A DNA stretch of 64,000 bases from Leptolyngbya sp. Cla-17 (lineage in GTDB: Bacteria; Cyanobacteriota; Cyanobacteriia; Leptolyngbyales; Leptolyngbyaceae), in assembly GCF_016807185.1 (NCBI RefSeq), contig NZ_JAEVYN010000001.1, forward strand, positions 2,134,161 to 2,198,160. Reading direction: 5' to 3'. Under the pieces are notes generated by a model that had not been told where the DNA came from, made no database searches, and saw only the letters and a program-made list of their open reading frames with translations. Position 1 is the stretch's first letter. Every line of letters begins with the position of its first letter. Below, piece by piece: positions 23,499 to 31,850 of the stretch. The position numbers and the translations under genes were made by a program.

Positions 23499-24986
23499 CT
23501 ACGGAGTGCCAGGCTGCACTGATGGCAGATCTAAATTAGGAGTCACCTGTGGTACAGGCCTAGCAGGCGTAGCAGGCGTAGCAGGCGTAGCAGGCGTAGC
23601 AGGCGTAGCAGGCGTAGCAGGCGTAGCAGGCGTAGCAGGCGTAGCAGGCGTAGCAGGCGTAGCAGGAGGTCCAGCTGGAACTGAAACCGGAGGAGTACTA
23701 ATAACTGCGGTTTGAGGAGGTACTACTACTGGGGGAGCAATTACGGGGGGTGGGGGCGTTATAGGCTGAATTGCACTGGGTACTGGTGGAGCGGGTGATA
23801 ATGTTGGTGGCGTAGGTGGTGCTCCTACTACTGGGGGAGCAATTACGGGGGGTGGGGGCGTTATAGGCTGAGTTGCACTAGGTACTGGCGGAGCGGGTGA
23901 TAATGTTGGTGGCGTAGGTGGTGCTCCTACTACTGGGGGAGTTGCAGTCTCAGGGATGGGGCGAGGTGGCGCAATCACAGGAAGCACGATCTCAGGTGGC
24001 GGAATTGTAGGTACAGCAACCTGAGTTGGCGTAGGATTTGAAATTACTGGCTGCACAGGAGCAGAAATTGTTGCCGATAGCGGTGGCGGTGCAACGGCGG
24101 TGGGCAATTGGAATGGCTGAGCTGGGTCACTATACCGTTTTAAGGTTGCCATTACAGCAGACCACTCGTAAGTATTTTTACTTATGTCATAGCTTGGGAA
24201 AGAGGAAGTTTTGGGGTTGCTAGATGCGATTGGCGCTAGACTTCCAGGGCGATTTTCAGCCGCCAGCGCCCAAGCTGGGTTTTCCGACAAGCTAGCTGGT
24301 TTACTATTTGCAAATATTTGAGCTTTTTGAGGCCCTGCCATCTCTTGACCAACAGCCTCTAATCCCTGCATGTCAATATCTTTCACCAAGGGACTGGTTC
24401 TGTAAAAAGCCTTCAAATCGAAATTGTAAACACCAATCTGATTTTTATGTACCGTCCCTAACTGTCCAGCCTTCAAAACATAGGTTTGAGAGCCATCAGC
24501 ATTGGAAATTTCGATCGCACTATCAGTTAAAGCCCCAACGATAGTGACTCCGGTATCTTCGATGTAGCGAACAAATAAGGCAGAGCCACGGATTCCAGCG
24601 ACTGCATTTGGGGTCTTCACCTGAGTTCGTCCTTGACCCGGTGGAATCAAAAGCAACACAGTTCCCTTTTGCAAACTTAGGTTGCGGGTATTTGGAATAA
24701 AGCGAAAGATAGCTTGCTCCCCAATTCGGGCAAGAGAATTATCGTTAAAGCGAAGCTCTGCCATCGCTTTGCGATAGGTCTGTAGCGAATCGCCTGGAGT
24801 CATATTGTCTGTTTTTTTGGCAGGACGGGACTTCGGCTGCTCTTTCAAAAAAAGCTCAACCTGGTTACGCAAGTCTCGAACCGTAGCACGAGTTAGGAGA
24901 GTCTGAGCATTTGCTGTTAGAGGTAGTGAAGTGATACCAGAACTGCAAAGAGCTACTGCAAAAGTGGTGAGAAATTGCTTATGCAT
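23499..24986 (-). CDS. FecR-domain envelope protein with proline-rich and TPA-repeat tail
   Basis: A 495-residue secreted protein. The signal peptide (about 1-27, ending TANAQT) is followed by a FecR-type beta-rich domain at about 70-200 (LSLQKGTVLLLIPPGQGRTQ, TPNAVAGIRGSALFVRY, YVLKAGQLGTVHKNQIGVY). A linker follows, then a long Pro-rich region with a duplicated 34-residue block, and finally 11 Thr-Pro-Ala triplets. FecR domains of this stand-alone type are common in cyanobacterial envelope proteins, unlike the membrane-bound FecR sigma regulators. The tail may span or bind the cell wall; this is inference. It diverges from an outer-membrane barrel gene. Confidence 0.82.
   Translation of the reverse strand: MHKQFLTTFAVALCSSGITSLPLTANAQTLLTRATVRDLRNQVELFLKEQPKSRPAKKTDNMTPGDSLQTYRKAMAELRFNDNSLARIGEQAIFRFIPNTRNLSLQKGTVLLLIPPGQGRTQVKTPNAVAGIRGSALFVRYIEDTGVTIVGALTDSAIEISNADGSQTYVLKAGQLGTVHKNQIGVYNFDLKAFYRTSPLVKDIDMQGLEAVGQEMAGPQKAQIFANSKPASLSENPAWALAAENRPGSLAPIASSNPKTSSFPSYDISKNTYEWSAVMATLKRYSDPAQPFQLPTAVAPPPLSATISAPVQPVISNPTPTQVAVPTIPPPEIVLPVIAPPRPIPETATPPVVGAPPTPPTLSPAPPVPSATQPITPPPPVIAPPVVGAPPTPPTLSPAPPVPSAIQPITPPPPVIAPPVVVPPQTAVISTPPVSVPAGPPATPATPATPATPATPATPATPATPATPATPATPARPVPQVTPNLDLPSVQPGTP
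23563..23661 (-). repeat. Eleven perfect copies of a 9-bp repeat coding Thr-Pro-Ala
   Basis: Plus-strand unit GCAGGCGTA is repeated 11 times without a mismatch (starts every 9 bp from 23563). On the coding strand this is a Thr-Pro-Ala run close to the protein C-terminus. The perfect identity suggests slippage-prone, recently expanded DNA. Confidence 0.95.
23723..23940 (-). repeat. 102-bp in-frame tandem duplication in the proline-rich region
   Basis: A block beginning CTACTACTGGGGGAGCAA recurs with a 102-bp offset (34 codons) near 23825, and its first part recurs again near 23927. The two full copies differ at only a few positions. Confidence 0.88.
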
Positions 24987-25314
24987 AAGACTCCAGAGCT
25001 TAGGGCTACTCGATAAAGACTTTAATTTAACTTGAGATCAGGCACTTACAAGACATACCTTCTTATAGCTTTTATCATAGCTACGTAAATTCTCTTACGC
25101 CTAGGCTAAAGGGCAGCTTGATGAAATCTTTATATTAATGAAGTGAGGCTCCTCCACAAAAATCTGTAAAAGTTGATTAAATGCTGATGAATACTACTTT
25201 TGAGTGATGCGATCGCACAGCGTTTTTTGAACTAATGACAATATGCTTTTAAAAATGGTTCCCAGACTAATTGTACTAACAGCAGTTCCTTCTCCAGATA
25301 GATAACTATTTAGT
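24987..25314. other. Divergent promoter region between FecR-domain and barrel genes
   Basis: This is a 328-bp A/T-rich region with no open frame that looks coding. It must hold the promoters of both divergent genes. One HIP1 octamer (GCGATCGC near 25210) is present. I see no clear operator. Confidence 0.4.
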
Positions 25315-26760
25315 GTGATCCTCAGTAGTTTCACGGTTCCTGAATTGTCATTTCGTCATAGTGCGCAACCGAATACCTCAAAGATACTCTTGTTGCGCTT
25401 TCAGCAAGGACAGGGAGGTTTACTGTGGTTGAAAGTTTTGCCATGGTTTATTAGTCTGTTCGCGGTTTATCCCGCCTGGAGTGCACCAGCCATGGATGCC
25501 CTCTCAAGTAGTCCTGATGTTCAACAGTTAGATTTTCTGAATCCCATACAGTCAGTCCTGCCCTATTCAGAGTCATCTACATCTACAAGTTCCTCTAAAT
25601 TCTTTGCAGAACTGGAGCAGGTGCAAAAGGACCTTAAGGAAACAGTTCCTTCAATTTCGCAACCTACAACAAAAGCTGCCTTTAGTTTGGCTTATCCCTC
25701 TCGCAAGGCAGACACTTTAAGGCTTTCTCCCAAATCTTTTCCAGGTGTCGCTGCAAGTAAGCTCAAAGCTTTGGAGCCTGATGATTTTGCGCCGCCCCCG
25801 CTTGAAGCGGAGAGCGATCGCTCTCTCAGATTGCAAGAACCAACATCAGTACAGCCGCTTTTGGCTGCCGATCCCGAGCTGGGGAATCTGCGACTGCAAG
25901 AATCATCAGATCGTCCAGTTTTTCCTGGCAATCCATCCGATCCTAATAGTCCATTTGCGCCGCCTGTGCCTTCTGGGTGCGATCCAGAGTTAGGCTGTTT
26001 GCGGTTAGAAAGTCCCGTGGTAACGACTACATCGGCACCTGTAATGTATTTGCTGCCGCGGTTAGATATTTTTAGAAGCAACAACATTTTGTCTGGATTA
26101 AACCCCGTTCAAGATGGACTCATTAGACCTGCCATCTCTTTACTGGTTTTGCCGGCCTTAGGATCTAGCACTTATCTGAATGCTTCAGCAGAAGGGGCGC
26201 TCAATCAGTATTTCAGCCTGACGCAGTTTGATTACAGTGAATTAAAGTTCAAAGCTGGCATTTTCCAGCGCTTATCGCCCTCCATGTCAGCCGAAATTGG
26301 CTGGACAAACCAACAATTTTTTATTTCGAACAGTCAGATTTTTGGGTTGTCAGCAGGAACTCGTTTTTTGAACGATCACTCCATTCGACTTGAGTTAAGT
26401 CGTCAAGATCAACTTGCCAAAAACCTAACTCTCAGTTCGTTTTATCAATTTCGTGTCAGTTTTACCGAACCCAGAGATCGCTCTCGGATTATCAATGTAT
26501 TGTTCCTTTCTCTGAACTACAGTCTGACTCCCCGCGTTCAGCTTGGGTTAGATTATCAATTTGCATCCGCCAATTTTACGGTGCAGCCCCGAACCGATTT
26601 ATATCATCAAGTGTTGGGCAGAATTAGCTACAGCGCCTTCCAAACCGCCCAAATTAGTCTATATGGTGGGGTAAGTACAGGCACTTCATCAGAATCCGCA
26701 ATTAATTTCAACAGTTTTTTACTGGGACTCAGCTTCAGTTTAAACTTAGTTATTTTCTAA
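25315..26760 (+). CDS. Predicted outer-membrane beta-barrel protein, function unknown
   Basis: A 481-residue protein starting at GTG. A basic N-terminus leads into a signal peptide (WLKVLPWFISLFAVYPAWSA). Residues about 65-230 are low-complexity with repeated LRLQE-type segments (SLRLQEPTS, NLRLQESSD, CLRLESPVV). The last 220 residues alternate polar and hydrophobic residues in amphipathic strands (AEIGWTNQQFFISNSQIFGL, RVQLGLDYQFASANFTVQ) and end in VIF, a typical terminal aromatic of outer-membrane barrels. I do not recognise the family. It diverges from a FecR-domain gene and may act with it at the cell surface. Confidence 0.75.
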   Translation: MILSSFTVPELSFRHSAQPNTSKILLLRFQQGQGGLLWLKVLPWFISLFAVYPAWSAPAMDALSSSPDVQQLDFLNPIQSVLPYSESSTSTSSSKFFAELEQVQKDLKETVPSISQPTTKAAFSLAYPSRKADTLRLSPKSFPGVAASKLKALEPDDFAPPPLEAESDRSLRLQEPTSVQPLLAADPELGNLRLQESSDRPVFPGNPSDPNSPFAPPVPSGCDPELGCLRLESPVVTTTSAPVMYLLPRLDIFRSNNILSGLNPVQDGLIRPAISLLVLPALGSSTYLNASAEGALNQYFSLTQFDYSELKFKAGIFQRLSPSMSAEIGWTNQQFFISNSQIFGLSAGTRFLNDHSIRLELSRQDQLAKNLTLSSFYQFRVSFTEPRDRSRIINVLFLSLNYSLTPRVQLGLDYQFASANFTVQPRTDLYHQVLGRISYSAFQTAQISLYGGVSTGTSSESAINFNSFLLGLSFSLNLVIF

Positions 26761-26769
26761 GTTGACCTA

Positions 26770-27621
26770 TTAGTTTGATGACGGAGTGGACAGATCGGTT
26801 TGATGAGAACACCAATCACTCCAACTGCCGGCATATAGCTTTCCGTGAATATTGGCTATGTTTAGCGACAGCAAATTAACACATGCCGTTACGCCAGAGC
26901 CACAATACACAATGATTTCGTCTGAATTTGATAAACTTTTCCAGTGTTGACGCTGCTCACTGGGCGATCGCAGATATCCTTCAGCATCCGTTATCTCTTG
27001 CCAGGGATAGTTGACTGCTCCTGGAATGTGTCCAGCTATTGGATCGGTCGGTTCTCGTTCTCCCCGATAGCGATCGCCTTCACGAGAATCAACTAATGTT
27101 ACGGCTGGCAAATTTTTGCGAGCGTTTACCTGGTCTAATGTCAGCACCAAATTGGACTGAATAGCTGGGATGAAATTACCTGTCTTAATCAGTGGAAGAT
27201 CGCTAGACACTGGGTAGCCAGACGCTTTCCAACCGGACAAACCGCCATCCAACACGGCAACGCGATCGTGTCCTAAATATCGCAACAACCACCATAAACG
27301 CGCAGCAAACGCCAAGCGTGAATCATCATAAGCCACAACTAAAGTGGGACCCGCTGGCGGCTCAGAATAAATTCCCATGGTTTCAAGCTTGTTGGCTAAC
27401 ACATCGGGATTGGGTAAGGGATGTCGTCCTCCATGAATGTCAACGGGGCTGGATAAATCTTGGTTTAAATCAAGATAATGAGCACCCGGAATGTGACTTT
27501 CCTGATATTGCTGTGCGCCTAGCTGGGGATGCATCAGGTCAAAGCGACAATCGGCGATCGCGACCTGTGGGTCATTGAGGTGATCGTGTAACCAGTCTGC
27601 CGAAACAATGGAGCTAAACAT
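26770..27621 (-). CDS. Thiosulfate/3-mercaptopyruvate sulfurtransferase (two rhodanese domains)
   Basis: A 283-residue enzyme of two rhodanese domains. The N-terminal inactive domain (about 5-130) has VAIADCRFDL and HIPGAHYLDLN. The catalytic domain (about 160-275) has DSREGDRYRG and the active-site loop CGSGVTAC. It transfers sulfane sulfur from 3-mercaptopyruvate or thiosulfate to an acceptor; the CG-SGVTAC loop favours 3-mercaptopyruvate. ATG at 27621 is selected because homology begins at MFSSIVSADWL; upstream codons look non-conserved. It converges with the barrel gene, 9 bp apart. Confidence 0.92.
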   Translation of the reverse strand: MFSSIVSADWLHDHLNDPQVAIADCRFDLMHPQLGAQQYQESHIPGAHYLDLNQDLSSPVDIHGGRHPLPNPDVLANKLETMGIYSEPPAGPTLVVAYDDSRLAFAARLWWLLRYLGHDRVAVLDGGLSGWKASGYPVSSDLPLIKTGNFIPAIQSNLVLTLDQVNARKNLPAVTLVDSREGDRYRGEREPTDPIAGHIPGAVNYPWQEITDAEGYLRSPSEQRQHWKSLSNSDEIIVYCGSGVTACVNLLSLNIANIHGKLYAGSWSDWCSHQTDLSTPSSN

Positions 27622-27741
27622 TTTAGTTAGACGTTTTATAAAGTCTTGAAACCAATACAACGCTTTTACGTCGTATTTATCCGGAGAAAGCCTGTAGCCT
27701 CACGAAAAATTGATTAAATCTATCTACATTAAACAGTTCAT

Positions 27742-28929
27742 ATGTATACCGGTCAGCGTTTATGGCTATCTAGATCGACAAAGTGGATCTTTCGCCTAAG
27801 TTTAATGGGCGGTGGGCTGGGGTTGGCGATCGCATTTATGTACTTATCTTATGCATCGCCGCCCCTACGTCAGGTCAAAATTTCTGAAGTCATAAACCTA
27901 CCCAATGGGTCAGGGGCGCAAGTAGAGGCTCAAAAAGCTGAAAAAGGCAACTCCATCCGTTCAGGTCAGCAGTTAATTACGCCACAGTTTACTCGTGTTG
28001 GCATCCAAGAAGCGAGTGGTGCAGCTCGACTGGGAGCCAATTCGTCTTTAATTGTCCGCAATGATTGTTTCCAATTGGGCGGCGGGAAAGCCGTGATTGC
28101 TAATGCTCAGGGATGTATTGGGGCGATCGTAGTTTCTACTGCCAACGGCATTTATACCGTAGAACGCTTGGGCTATCTAGCAGAAGTAAAGGTGTTGGCT
28201 GGTCAAGTCGATCTGTCTATTCCCAGCAATCCTGCGATTAATGCGGTTTCGCTTCAGCCCAATCAAAAGGTGACGGTGAACTGGACTGGAGACGAAATCG
28301 GTCCGGTTCGTCTGATGTTGCCGCAAGAAGTAACTGCGATCGCAAATGGTGAACTATTTCAAGGGTTTCAGGTGGCGTTGCCAAACCAAAACAAGGTTGC
28401 TGCCCTACAACGACCTGTAGCAACTCGTGAAACGGTTCCGCCCGCTCCTCCTAAGCCAACAACTTCGGTTAAGCCACCTCCAGCACCGGTGACACCACAA
28501 CCGCCCCCGGCACCAACAGCCCCAGACTACTCCCAAATTGCACCCGCATCTGCAAGAGGTTCTGACTATTCCACAGATGACTCCAACGATGCGGAGACAT
28601 ACGATTCCCCGGCTTACAGCCGACATGTGCGCCGCCGAGCTTCACCCAACTTTTCCGATGAGCGCTATACTTACCGTCGCCGTGGGCGATCGCCCTATGC
28701 CAGCAATTCCTACCGTCGTCGTACCCCGTCCTACTCTGCTCCTTCCTATAGCGACTCAAGTGATGAAGCGCCCTCTGCCCCAAGCGCTCCACCCGTTATG
28801 GAGCAGCCTCATCCTGTAGAAACCGCTGCTCCACCGATGGTTGAAGCACCCTTACCTATGGTGATCGAGCAGCCTGTTAGCCCGCTTCCCGTTGTGCCGG
28901 AAGGATCGGTTGTGGTTCCAGGCTATTAG
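27742..28929 (+). CDS. FecR-like membrane-anchored proline-rich protein
   Basis: A 395-residue protein with one N-terminal membrane helix (about 17-38). A beta-rich FecR-like domain follows at about 45-220 (IRSGQQLITPQFTRVGIQEA, ARLGANSSLIVRNDCFQLGG, YLAEVKVLAGQVDL). A Pro-rich segment comes next, then an Arg/Tyr/Ser-rich stretch (RHVRRRASPNF, YTYRRRGRSPYASNSYRRR) and a Pro/Val-rich tail. The layout parallels the FecR protein at 23499-24986, 2.8 kb away. It probably sits in the inner membrane with the rest in the periplasm. It diverges from the sulfurtransferase gene. Function is unknown. Confidence 0.75.
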   Translation: MYTGQRLWLSRSTKWIFRLSLMGGGLGLAIAFMYLSYASPPLRQVKISEVINLPNGSGAQVEAQKAEKGNSIRSGQQLITPQFTRVGIQEASGAARLGANSSLIVRNDCFQLGGGKAVIANAQGCIGAIVVSTANGIYTVERLGYLAEVKVLAGQVDLSIPSNPAINAVSLQPNQKVTVNWTGDEIGPVRLMLPQEVTAIANGELFQGFQVALPNQNKVAALQRPVATRETVPPAPPKPTTSVKPPPAPVTPQPPPAPTAPDYSQIAPASARGSDYSTDDSNDAETYDSPAYSRHVRRRASPNFSDERYTYRRRGRSPYASNSYRRRTPSYSAPSYSDSSDEAPSAPSAPPVMEQPHPVETAAPPMVEAPLPMVIEQPVSPLPVVPEGSVVVPGY

Positions 28930-28977
28930 AAGTTAAGGCAAAATTGGCAAGAGACGGCGATCATTGTAGGGATTGTT

Positions 28978-29092
28978 TTACGCTTCACTACCGTACACGA
29001 CGATCTCGATCTCCTGCTCCTTAAATTTGCCTTCAACCCTGCTAAAAACTTTTTGTCGAGTTCATACCGTTCAAGCGATAAACAGTTTGCAT
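28978..29092 (-). pseudogene. Frameshifted relic of an antitoxin-like gene
   Basis: After a good ribosome-binding site (AAGGAG, 29095-29100) an ATG at 29092 opens MQTVYRLNG. A shift to a second frame then gives ELDKKFLAGLKAN, and a shift to a third frame at a T-run gives FKEQEIEIVVYGSEA and a stop. Joined, the three pieces resemble the start of the short cyanobacterial antitoxins that begin M-x-x-x-YRLN-x-x-ELD-x-x-F and contain KD/EQEIEIVV. No toxin gene is adjacent. The family match is from memory, so the label is tentative. The three-frame continuity is seen directly. Confidence 0.5.
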
Positions 29093-29110
29093 GGCTCCTT
29101 TTTTCGTAGG

Positions 29111-29803
29111 TTAAGAACCTGAATTTGTTAATCCAATATTAGACAATTTAGACAAAACACTATTTTTACGCTGCAAAAACTCATGCAATAGCTCAAAATA
29201 ATCGTCTGTTACTGCCGCCTGCACTGAAGGTCGTTGCAGCAGCGCCTCACCCCAAGCCTTGACCTTTGGAGTTTGGTCAAAAAACTTAAGATGATAGCGC
29301 TCAAACACTACAAAGTAGCGAAAGATCGGCGCATAGACTGCATCAATCAGTGAAAAAGAGTCTCCTGCAAAGTAAGGCGATGCGTGGAGTTGCTCTTCGA
29401 GAATTTGAAAACTGTTGATCAGATTTAGACGTTTCGTCTCAAATACTTCTTCGTCAATCGCGCTATAAAATGCGGCAATTTTGGTCAAAATAGTAGACCC
29501 AAATTCGATCCAGGAGCGATGCACCGCTTTTGTTAACGCATCTGCTGGGTGCAAAGCACTAGGGGTGATTTCATCCAAATATTCGCAAATGACAGCCGAC
29601 TCAAACAGGACTGCTTCATCAACTAACAGAATGGGTACTTTGCCCAAGGGCGATCGCTGCAAAAACCAAGCCGGTTTGTTAGCAAGATCAATGTATTGGC
29701 GCTCATGAGAAATTTGTTTTTCAAGCAACGTGATAATTGAACGCTGCACGTAAGGACAAAGAGTATGACTAATCAACTTCAGGGTTGGAATCTCAATAGA
29801 CAT
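29111..29803 (-). CDS. Glutathione S-transferase family protein
   Basis: A 230-residue GST. The N-terminal thioredoxin-like domain has LKLISHTLCPYVQRSIITLL, with Cys-Pro-Tyr at the usual active-site position, PLGKVPILLVD (cis-Pro loop) and LFESAVICEYLDE (glutathione-binding Glu-Ser). The C-terminal helical domain has YFAGDSFSLIDAVYAPIFRY. The CPY motif resembles omega/Lambda-type or stringent-starvation-like GSTs, which act as thiol transferases rather than conjugating enzymes. It diverges from a MarR regulator, and the two may form a regulated pair. Confidence 0.9.
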   Translation of the reverse strand: MSIEIPTLKLISHTLCPYVQRSIITLLEKQISHERQYIDLANKPAWFLQRSPLGKVPILLVDEAVLFESAVICEYLDEITPSALHPADALTKAVHRSWIEFGSTILTKIAAFYSAIDEEVFETKRLNLINSFQILEEQLHASPYFAGDSFSLIDAVYAPIFRYFVVFERYHLKFFDQTPKVKAWGEALLQRPSVQAAVTDDYFELLHEFLQRKNSVLSKLSNIGLTNSGS

Positions 29804-29974
29804 TGTTTACGCTCCGTAATAAAACCGTGTCAGTTGTCGTCTTTAGGTTTGTACTCATGATTGAACTTCTCCAAGATTTAGGTCATTGCGCAGTTTTAGA
29901 GTGAGCTCAGCCAAAGTAGAAGCAGAATTCTGAGCCTGCCTTTAGTATGGTTGCAGGTAAAATAATTTCATTTG

Positions 29975-30004
29975 CAACTAAAATCAGCTTAACCTATTTA
30001 GTTG
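29975..30004. promoter_or_regulatory. Inverted repeat in the GST-MarR divergent region (candidate operator)
   Basis: CAACTAAA (29975-29982) and TTTAGTTG (29997-30004) are exact inverted copies separated by 14 bp, 33 bp before the marR start. TTGCAAC also recurs on both sides. A MarR repressor acting on its own gene and the divergent GST is plausible, but binding is not shown. Confidence 0.4.
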
Positions 30005-30036
30005 AAATTGCAACCACTTCTTGAGAAATTGGATCT

Positions 30037-30495
30037 ATGAAAGCGAAAGTGCAGTTAAACGATTTGCAAAGTTCTGTGTGGCGGCTGTTTTTAACAGCTC
30101 ATGCGCGATTGTTGGAGCGAATTGAGTTGAGGCTCACGCAATCAGATTTGCCATCCTTGGACTGGTATGACGTGTTGTTCACTCTGAAAGAGGCTCCCGA
30201 TCATCGTCTGCGGCTCAGTGAGTTGGCAGACAAAGTGTTGTTGAGCCGTAGTAATTTGACTCGATTAGTCGATCGCCTGGAGAAGGCTGGTTTATTGCGC
30301 CGGGATGCTTGCCCCAGCGATCGCCGGGGTACTTTTGCGGTGTTAACCGATGCCGGATTGGTAATGCAGCAAAAAATTTGGTTAGTTTATGCGGAAGCGA
30401 TCGCCGACTATTTTGCATGTCATTTGCAAAATGAGGAGGAAATCAAAACATTGCAGCAGGTGTTGAGTCGCCTGTTGATAGCTGCTGAGCAATAG
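30037..30495 (+). CDS. MarR-family transcriptional regulator
   Basis: A 152-residue winged-helix regulator. The recognition helix region is LRLSELADKVLLSRSNLTRL, followed by VDRLEKAGLLRRDACPSDRRG, the standard MarR recognition helix and wing (DxRG) motif. A C-terminal dimerisation helix follows. Such proteins repress a neighbouring gene until a small phenolic or oxidant ligand is bound. The divergent GST gene is the obvious candidate target. A hairpin (30530-30558) follows the stop. Confidence 0.92.
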   Translation: MKAKVQLNDLQSSVWRLFLTAHARLLERIELRLTQSDLPSLDWYDVLFTLKEAPDHRLRLSELADKVLLSRSNLTRLVDRLEKAGLLRRDACPSDRRGTFAVLTDAGLVMQQKIWLVYAEAIADYFACHLQNEEEIKTLQQVLSRLLIAAEQ

Positions 30496-30529
30496 GATGA
30501 TGCTCTTCTGCTCTGATTTTTCCCATAAA

Positions 30530-30558
30530 AAACCCTCTAGCTTTACGCCAAAGGGTTT
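30530..30558 (+). terminator. Hairpin after marR
   Basis: AAACCCT (30530-30536) pairs with AGGGTTT (30552-30558), flanked by an A-run before and TTTGTT after, 34 bp beyond the stop. Confidence 0.45.
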
Positions 30559-30747
30559 GTTCCGCACACAACCAAGGGAAACTTACATGACAGAAATCAA
30601 GAATGCTCCAGAAATTCTGCGTTGTTGCAAATTATTATCTAGCTGCCGTCAATAATCCGGTGCATACGCTACAAAAGAACAAGATTGACTATATAAACTG
30701 GCATTAACGACTGAGTAATTATCCCAAAATCCTTAGCTTTTCTCTTT

Positions 30748-31734
30748 ATGCCTACTTATCCCGGAATTTCAAGTGAAGCCTTTAGACACCCCCTCGATCG
30801 CCAAGCAGAACAAACTCTCCGCAGCGTTCCAGGCTTCGATTTAGTCGCCAGCAAGTTTGTTGAATATTTAACTGAGCGTCCTCAGTATGTTTATCAACTG
30901 GGCAATAGCATTCAGGTCGGTCCACGCCAGTATGCTTCAATTCACCAAATTTTTCGAGAGTGCCTGCGTGATTTAGACATTTATCCAGAGCCAAACCTGT
31001 TTGTTTCCCAAAGCCCTACTGTGAATGCCTTTGCATTGGGTCGAGACTTTCCTTTTATTGTGCTTAACTCTGGCTTACTTGATTTGGTGAGCGAAGCAGA
31101 ACTGCGAACTGTTATTGCCCATGAACTGGGTCATCTCAAATGTGAACACACGATTCTAATCCAAATGGCAATCTGGACCACTCAGGTTGTTTCGGGACTA
31201 GCCGAACGAACCTTCGGGCTGAGCACCTTAGTGAGTACCGGGTTGGTCGCGGCATTTTTTGAATGGTTGAGAAAAGCAGAACTCTCTGCCGATCGCGCTG
31301 CGCTATTAGTCACCGATGATCTGCAACCCATTTTGACAAACATGATGCGGATATCAGGTGGCAGCGCCAAGTATGCTCATGAACTCAGCGTAGACGAGTT
31401 CATCCAGCAATCAGAGCGCTATCAGAACCTAGATGCCGATGGACTCAACCAAATCTACAAGTTTTTTCTCTACAACAACCTGTCTGCGGGTGTTTTTCTT
31501 AGCCATCCGTTCACTGTTGAGCGAGTTCACTTTCTGCGGGAATGGTCAGTTTCCAATGACTATCGCCAAATTCGCCAGGGCAACTATACCCGTGCAGGTG
31601 CAGAAGGTTCAGTCAATGTTTCCGTTGAGCCGCCCAATGCGCCTTCTCAGACAAAGCAGACAGAAGTTGATGTTTTGCGCCAAGAAATCGACCAACTTCA
31701 GCAAGAAATCGATCGCATCAAAAAAGGTGGCTAG
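30748..31734 (+). CDS. M48-family zinc metallopeptidase
   Basis: A 328-residue peptidase of the M48 (HtpX/Ste24-like) type. The zinc-binding HELGH is at 125-129, preceded by SEAELRTVIA, and the third ligand region is AELSADRAALL. One or two hydrophobic segments around 135-170 could associate with a membrane. The C-terminus is a short coiled coil (DVLRQEIDQLQQEIDRIKK), uncommon in the family core. These enzymes degrade damaged membrane proteins; the substrate is unknown. It converges with glcF across about 115 bp. Confidence 0.9.
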   Translation: MPTYPGISSEAFRHPLDRQAEQTLRSVPGFDLVASKFVEYLTERPQYVYQLGNSIQVGPRQYASIHQIFRECLRDLDIYPEPNLFVSQSPTVNAFALGRDFPFIVLNSGLLDLVSEAELRTVIAHELGHLKCEHTILIQMAIWTTQVVSGLAERTFGLSTLVSTGLVAAFFEWLRKAELSADRAALLVTDDLQPILTNMMRISGGSAKYAHELSVDEFIQQSERYQNLDADGLNQIYKFFLYNNLSAGVFLSHPFTVERVHFLREWSVSNDYRQIRQGNYTRAGAEGSVNVSVEPPNAPSQTKQTEVDVLRQEIDQLQQEIDRIKKGG

Positions 31735-31850
31735 TCATCATCTGCTCAAGCAGCCGGGGCATCAATCATCACAAACAGTCAGACTGTGGTTGGCGCGTAC
31801 ATAAGACGGTATAAAAGTGAGGTTTAAGTACACAGATCGGAATTGCCCCT

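Noticed and set aside
23482..23715. Plus-strand Gly-Val-Ala repeat frame opposite the FecR protein tail
   Set aside because: It is the mirror of the Thr-Pro-Ala coding repeat; the minus-strand gene has a signal peptide and folded domain.
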